Positions 60,886 through 64,000 of a stretch of DNA of 64,000 nucleotides are shown here, piece after piece. This DNA comes from Pengzhenrongella sicca (GTDB lineage: Bacteria; Actinomycetota; Actinomycetes; Actinomycetales; Cellulomonadaceae), in assembly GCF_017569225.1 (NCBI RefSeq), contig NZ_CP071868.1, positions 2,170,001-2,234,000 of the forward strand. Reading direction: 5' to 3'. Below the pieces are notes generated by a model. It did not search any database. It was given only the letters and a program-made list of their open reading frames with translations, and was not told the origin of the DNA. How positions within the stretch are numbered: position 1 is the stretch's first letter; each line of letters begins with the position of its first letter. A program made the translations under genes and the position numbers.

Positions 60886-62583
60886 TCAGAGCAGGGCCTC
60901 CTCCGCCGCGCGATGCGCCCAGGCCCCGAACGGCTCGACGCCGGTCGGGGTGCTCTCGCGGTCGGCGACGTAGCGGCGCACGACGCGCTCGACGTACTCG
61001 GGCACGCCGTCGGCGGTGACCTTGAGGCCGCGCACGGTGCGCCCGAGCCCGGCCTCGTCGCGGTCCGGCGAGGCGAGCCCGCCGCCCAGGTGCACCTGGT
61101 AGCCGGGCACCTGCGCGCCGTCGTCGTCCATGACCAGCTGGCCCTTGAGGCCGATGTCCGCGGTCTGGATGCGCGCGCACGAGTTCGGGCACCCGTTGAT
61201 GTGCAGGCTGATCGGGGCGAGGCCCGGCTGGTCCATCAGGCGCTCGTCGAGCGAGTCGATCGCGCGGATCGCGGTCGCTTTGGTCTCGACGATCGCGAAC
61301 TTGCAGAACTCGATGCCCGTGCACGCGATCGTGGACTGCCGGAACGGGCTCGGCTCGGCCTCGAGCCCGTGCGCTCGCAGCCCCGTGACGACGGCGGCGA
61401 CCTGGTCGGCGGGCACGTCCAGGACGAGGAGCTTCTGGTAGGGCGTCAGCCGGATGCGGTGCGACCCGGCGGCGTCGGCGAGCTCGGCCACGGCGGTCAG
61501 CGCCGGTCCGGACACGCGGCCGACGTAGGGCGCGGCCCCGACGTAGAACCGGCCGTCCTTCTGCGCGTGCACCCCGACGTGGTCGCCCGCGCGCGTCGGT
61601 CGCGGCGGCGGGGGACCGTCTGGCAGCTCGTACCCGAGGAACTCGTCCTGCAGCACGGTGCGGAACCACGCGGCGCCCCAGTCGGCGAGCAGGAACTTCA
61701 GCCGCGCCTTGGTGCGCAGCCGCCGGTAGCCGTAGTCGCGAAACAGGGAGGTGATCGCGCCCCAGACGTCCGGGACCTGCTCCTCGCGCACGAACGCGCC
61801 GAGCCGCTCGCCCAGGCGCGGGGCGACGCTCAGCGCGCCACCCACCCACAGGTCGAAGCCCGGGCCGAGCTCGGGATGGTTCACGGCCACGAAGGCGATG
61901 TCGTTGATCTGGTGCTGGACGTCCTGGCTCGGGTGGCCGGTGATCGCCGTCTTGAACTTGCGGGGGAGGTTGGCGAGCTCGGGGTCGCCGAGGTAGCGGC
62001 GGGCGATCTCCCCGATCGCCCAGGTGGGGTCGAGGATCTCGTCGGCGGCGATGCCCGCGACCGGGCTGCCCAGGATCACGCGCGGCACGTCGCCCGCCGT
62101 CTCGGTGGTGCTCAGGCCGACGGCCTCGAGGCGGCGCCAGATCTCGGGCACGTCCTCGACCCGGATCCAGTGGATCTGGATGTTCTGCCGGTCGGTGATG
62201 TCGGCGGTGCCGCGGCCGAACTCGGTCGAGATCGCCCCGATCGTGCGCAGCTGCTCGGTGGTCAGCGCGCCGCCGTCGATCCGGACCCGGAGCATGAAGT
62301 ACCGGTCCTCGAGCTCGTGCGGCTCGAGCGTCGCGGTCCGCCCGCCGTCGATCCCCGGCTTGCGCTGCGTGTACAGGCCCCACCAGCGCAGCCGACCCCG
62401 CAGGTCGTCGGCCGGGATCGAGTCGAAGCCGCCCGCGGCGTAGACGTTCTCGATCCGGTCCCGGACGTTCAGGCCGTTGTCGGCGGCCTTGACCACCTCG
62501 TTCGGGTTCAGGGGTGCGTGGCCGTCGACCGCCCACTGGCCATTCGGCCGGGACGCGCGCGCGGGGGTGCTGGGCAGGGTCAT
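60886..62583 (-). CDS. Nitrite/sulfite reductase, siroheme and [4Fe-4S] protein
   Basis: A 565-residue single-chain reductase of the ferredoxin-dependent sulfite/nitrite type. It contains the duplicated ferrite-like domains (GIDGGRTATLEPHELEDRYFMLRVRIDGG; DHVGVHAQKDGRFYVGAAPYVGR) and the cluster cysteines in CTGIEFCKFA (CxxxxxC) and NGCPNSC (CxxxC). It reduces sulfite to sulfide, or nitrite to ammonia, using ferredoxin. No cys, nir or nar partner is in the window, so the assimilatory substrate is open. ATG 62583 fits the family start (GAGGA upstream). Confidence 0.92.
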   Translation of the reverse strand: MTLPSTPARASRPNGQWAVDGHAPLNPNEVVKAADNGLNVRDRIENVYAAGGFDSIPADDLRGRLRWWGLYTQRKPGIDGGRTATLEPHELEDRYFMLRVRIDGGALTTEQLRTIGAISTEFGRGTADITDRQNIQIHWIRVEDVPEIWRRLEAVGLSTTETAGDVPRVILGSPVAGIAADEILDPTWAIGEIARRYLGDPELANLPRKFKTAITGHPSQDVQHQINDIAFVAVNHPELGPGFDLWVGGALSVAPRLGERLGAFVREEQVPDVWGAITSLFRDYGYRRLRTKARLKFLLADWGAAWFRTVLQDEFLGYELPDGPPPPRPTRAGDHVGVHAQKDGRFYVGAAPYVGRVSGPALTAVAELADAAGSHRIRLTPYQKLLVLDVPADQVAAVVTGLRAHGLEAEPSPFRQSTIACTGIEFCKFAIVETKATAIRAIDSLDERLMDQPGLAPISLHINGCPNSCARIQTADIGLKGQLVMDDDGAQVPGYQVHLGGGLASPDRDEAGLGRTVRGLKVTADGVPEYVERVVRRYVADRESTPTGVEPFGAWAHRAAEEALL

Positions 62584-62751
62584 GGGAGGTCCTCGGGGGT
62601 CGAGCGCAGGCGTTGAGCAGAAGTGGGGTTCGGGTTCGGCCGACGGCGGCGGACCCGGACGTGACGCGAGGGTCAGCGCCGACACCAGGCGCGGCGCTGG
62701 CGGGCGCTCGTGCTGGGGGCGTGCAACGCGCTCGGTCGACTGCTCACCCCG

Positions 62752-62770
62752 TGAGGTTAGGCGCACCGTC
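62752..62770. promoter_or_regulatory. DtxR-like half-conserved box upstream of the reductase gene
   Basis: TGAGGTTAGGCGCACC matches 13 of 19 positions of the degenerate DtxR/IdeR consensus (AGGTTAGGC…ACC). It lies 169 bp upstream of the reductase ATG within the 280-bp divergent gap 62584-62863. On the minus strand the same bases read TAACCT, a possible -10. Iron control of a heme/Fe-S enzyme would make sense but is unproven. Confidence 0.35.
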
Positions 62771-62845
62771 CAGATCGCGGTGCGCGTGGCCGCCTCGTGG
62801 GACGGTCCGGCCGCGCGCGGCGCGTCGTCGTCCTGGGCCCCCGCG

Positions 62846-62864
62846 TCAGGTTAGTCTTGACGCA
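62846..62864 (+). promoter_or_regulatory. Leaderless promoter with DtxR-like left half before the HTH gene
   Basis: TCAGGTTAGTCTTGACGC ends at the ATG of the 70-residue HTH gene. TAGTCT (62852-62857) is 6 bp from the ATG and looks like a -10 of a leaderless transcript. The left part AGGTTAG matches one half of a DtxR box; the right half does not, so it may be coincidental. Confidence 0.35.
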
Positions 62865-63076
62865 TGACGACAACGGAGCCGTTCTCAGACACCACCACCG
62901 TTCCCGAAAGCCACGTGCGCGCGATCGGGGCCGCGCGCGATGCGCTGCAGGCCGCGGAGCTGCACATGCGCCAGGCCGTGCACGAGGCGCGACGCCAGGG
63001 TGTGACCTGGCAGCAGGTCGGCGACACGCTCGGCACGACGCGGCAGGCCGCGCAGGAGCGCTTCCGCGACCTGTAG
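62864..63076 (+). CDS. Small HTH protein (70 residues)
   Basis: A 70-residue protein with a helical start (RAIGAARDALQAAELHMRQAV) and a helix-turn-helix (ARRQGVTWQQVGDTLGTTRQAAQERFRDL), of the sort annotated as AsnC/sigma-70 region 4-like small regulators in actinobacteria. It would bind DNA as a dimer. It is divergent from the reductase gene. Target genes are unknown. Confidence 0.75.
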   Translation: MTTTEPFSDTTTVPESHVRAIGAARDALQAAELHMRQAVHEARRQGVTWQQVGDTLGTTRQAAQERFRDL

Positions 63077-63208
63077 CCGCAGCCACCGCTCGGCCCGCTG
63101 AACGCGGGCGTGTAGCGAGCACGGCTGACGAGAGTAGGGCTGGCGCGTCGCCACCCGGCAGTGCCATCGTGCGGAGGGTCAGACGAATCCGCCGTCCCGG
63201 AGGCGACG

Positions 63209-63766
63209 ATGTCCACTCCCGAGCAAGCCGCCGCCGCGCAGCTGCGCAACATCGAGCAGGCGACCGGGCGCAGCGTCGCCGACTGGGCCGCCGCGGCCTC
63301 CGCCGCCGGCCTCGAACGACACGGCGAGATCCTCGCCTGGCTCAAGGCGGAACACGGCCTGACGCACGGCAACGCGAACGGGCTCGCGCTCGCCGTGCGG
63401 GCCGCCGCGGCCGGCGGGCCCGCGTCGCCGGACGCCCTCCTGGACGCGCAGTACGCCAAGGGCAAGGCGGCGCTGCGACCGATCTGCGACCTGGTCGTCG
63501 CGACCGCGCGCGGCCTGGGTGACGACGTGAGCGTCGTCGTGCAGAAGTCGGCCGTGAGCCTGCGTCGGGGCAGACAGTTCGCGCTGGTCGAGGCGCCGTC
63601 GGCGGCCCGGGTCCGCCTCGGCTTCAACCTCAAAGGAGCCGAGCCCGCGGGTCGGGTCGTCGCGACCACCGGGATGTGCACGCACTCGGTCGATCTGACG
63701 GGCCCCGCGAACGTCGACGACGAGGTCCGCGCTTGGCTCACGCGCGCGTACGACGCGCGGGCGTAG
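63209..63766 (+). CDS. DUF4287/DUF5655-like protein
   Basis: A 185-residue soluble protein. The N-terminal helical part (NIEQATGRSVADWAAAASAAGLERHGEILAWLKAEHGLTHGNANGLALAV) is the DUF4287 pattern. The C-terminal part (CDLVVATARGLGDDVSVVVQKSAVSLRRGRQFALVEAPSAARVRLGFNLKG) is the DUF5655 pattern. GGAGG precedes ATG 63209. Function unknown. The gaps 63077-63208 and 63767-63905 contain nothing recognised. Confidence 0.8.
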   Translation: MSTPEQAAAAQLRNIEQATGRSVADWAAAASAAGLERHGEILAWLKAEHGLTHGNANGLALAVRAAAAGGPASPDALLDAQYAKGKAALRPICDLVVATARGLGDDVSVVVQKSAVSLRRGRQFALVEAPSAARVRLGFNLKGAEPAGRVVATTGMCTHSVDLTGPANVDDEVRAWLTRAYDARA

Positions 63767-63905
63767 GGCTCGACGACGGTGCGGCGACACTCGGTCACCT
63801 CGGCGTCACCGCGCGCGTCAGGTGAGTGTGCGGCGATGAGTCGTTGTGCCCGCACCGGTCGAGCTTTGCAAGGCTGAACCCGCCGAGTCCGCAAGGAGCG
63901 TCTCC

Positions 63906-64000
63906 ATGACCACCGTCCAGACGGCACCGAACGCCGCGACCCCCGACGACCTCCGCCGGCGCCTCGCCGGCCGGGTGATCGACCCCGGCGACCCCGACTA
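63906..64000 (+). CDS. Start of a probable FAD-linked oxidase (berberine-bridge type), cut by window end
   Basis: Only 31 codons are visible: MTTVQTAPNAATPDDLRRRLAGRVIDPGDPDY. The stretch LRRRLAGRVIDPGDPDY is how many BBE-type FAD oxidoreductases begin. AAGGAG precedes the ATG. The call rests on this short segment. Confidence 0.5.
   Translation, partial: MTTVQTAPNAATPDDLRRRLAGRVIDPGDPD

Noticed and set aside
62584-62766. Extended N-terminus of the reductase (upstream reading to 62766)
   Set aside because: The additional 61 residues are Pro/Arg-rich with no similarity, and a DtxR-like box and promoter fall within them.

Overview
The window is very GC-rich with strong third-position GC bias. 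It has many GTG starts, 4-bp ATGA/GTGA gene overlaps and several TANNNT boxes placed 6-8 bp before a start codon, which suggests leaderless transcripts. With the gene content (SARP/BTAD regulator, DUF222-HNH protein, KmtR, DtxR-type box, single-chain siroheme reductase, LtrA, small PolA-like polymerase) this points to an actinobacterium. The glycosidases suggest the Cellulomonadaceae/Promicromonosporaceae side of the Micrococcales; this placement is inference. No tRNA, rRNA, IS element or CRISPR array was seen.

Layout. 1-4.1 kb: end of one GH42 beta-galactosidase, a complete second GH42 and a convergent LacI regulator. 4.1-5.0 kb: a GH114-like lipoprotein gene broken by an in-frame TAG. 5.0-9.2 kb: an iron-siderophore ABC importer (binding lipoprotein, two FecCD permeases, ATPase) on the minus strand behind a DtxR/IdeR-type box. 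9.2-10.7 kb: a KmtR-like nickel/cobalt sensor overlapping a CDF metal exporter.

11.0-37.3 kb: the centrepiece, a collinear plus-strand block of 15 main genes led by a SARP/BTAD regulator. It encodes a contractile phage-tail-like particle: sheath, tube, putative chaperone, two gpU/LysM-type adaptor proteins, gpD-like hub, gpV-like spike, PAAR tip, gp25, gpJ, and a gpI-like protein with eight flagellin-hook-IN-like repeats. Also present are a 1343-residue protein fusing an adaptor domain to OmpA and peptidoglycan-binding modules, and a 1369-residue distal protein ending in a zinc ribbon and a helical-hairpin segment. There is no capsid, terminase, portal, integrase or lysis gene, so this is not a prophage. 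There is also no AAA+ ATPase of the kind found in canonical extracellular contractile injection systems, and no VipA/TssM-like type VI gene. Upstream of the first structural gene are four direct repeats sharing AGAC at exactly 11-bp spacing, the geometry expected of a SARP operator. A second motif cluster (GTGTGGGCG) precedes the SARP gene itself. The inferred chain is: unknown regulator -> SARP -> particle operon.

37.5-64 kb is mixed chromosomal content: a DUF222-HNH protein with a LexA-like site over its start, a quinone-reductase-like MDR enzyme, orphan kdpDE, beta-carbonic anhydrase, LtrA, a degenerate GGDEF-EAL protein, YqeY, a PIG-L deacetylase and a PolA-like polymerase. These are followed by a GntR regulator with an 11+11-bp palindromic operator heading two MFS transporters, a GH16 protein with a CPA1 antiporter, a frameshifted DUF4386-like gene, an EamA exporter, a PfkB kinase, a UBP zinc finger, a sulfite/nitrite reductase, a small HTH protein, a DUF4287-like protein and the start of a probable FAD-linked oxidase. 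Several intergenic gaps carry short tandem repeats of 11-27 bp.
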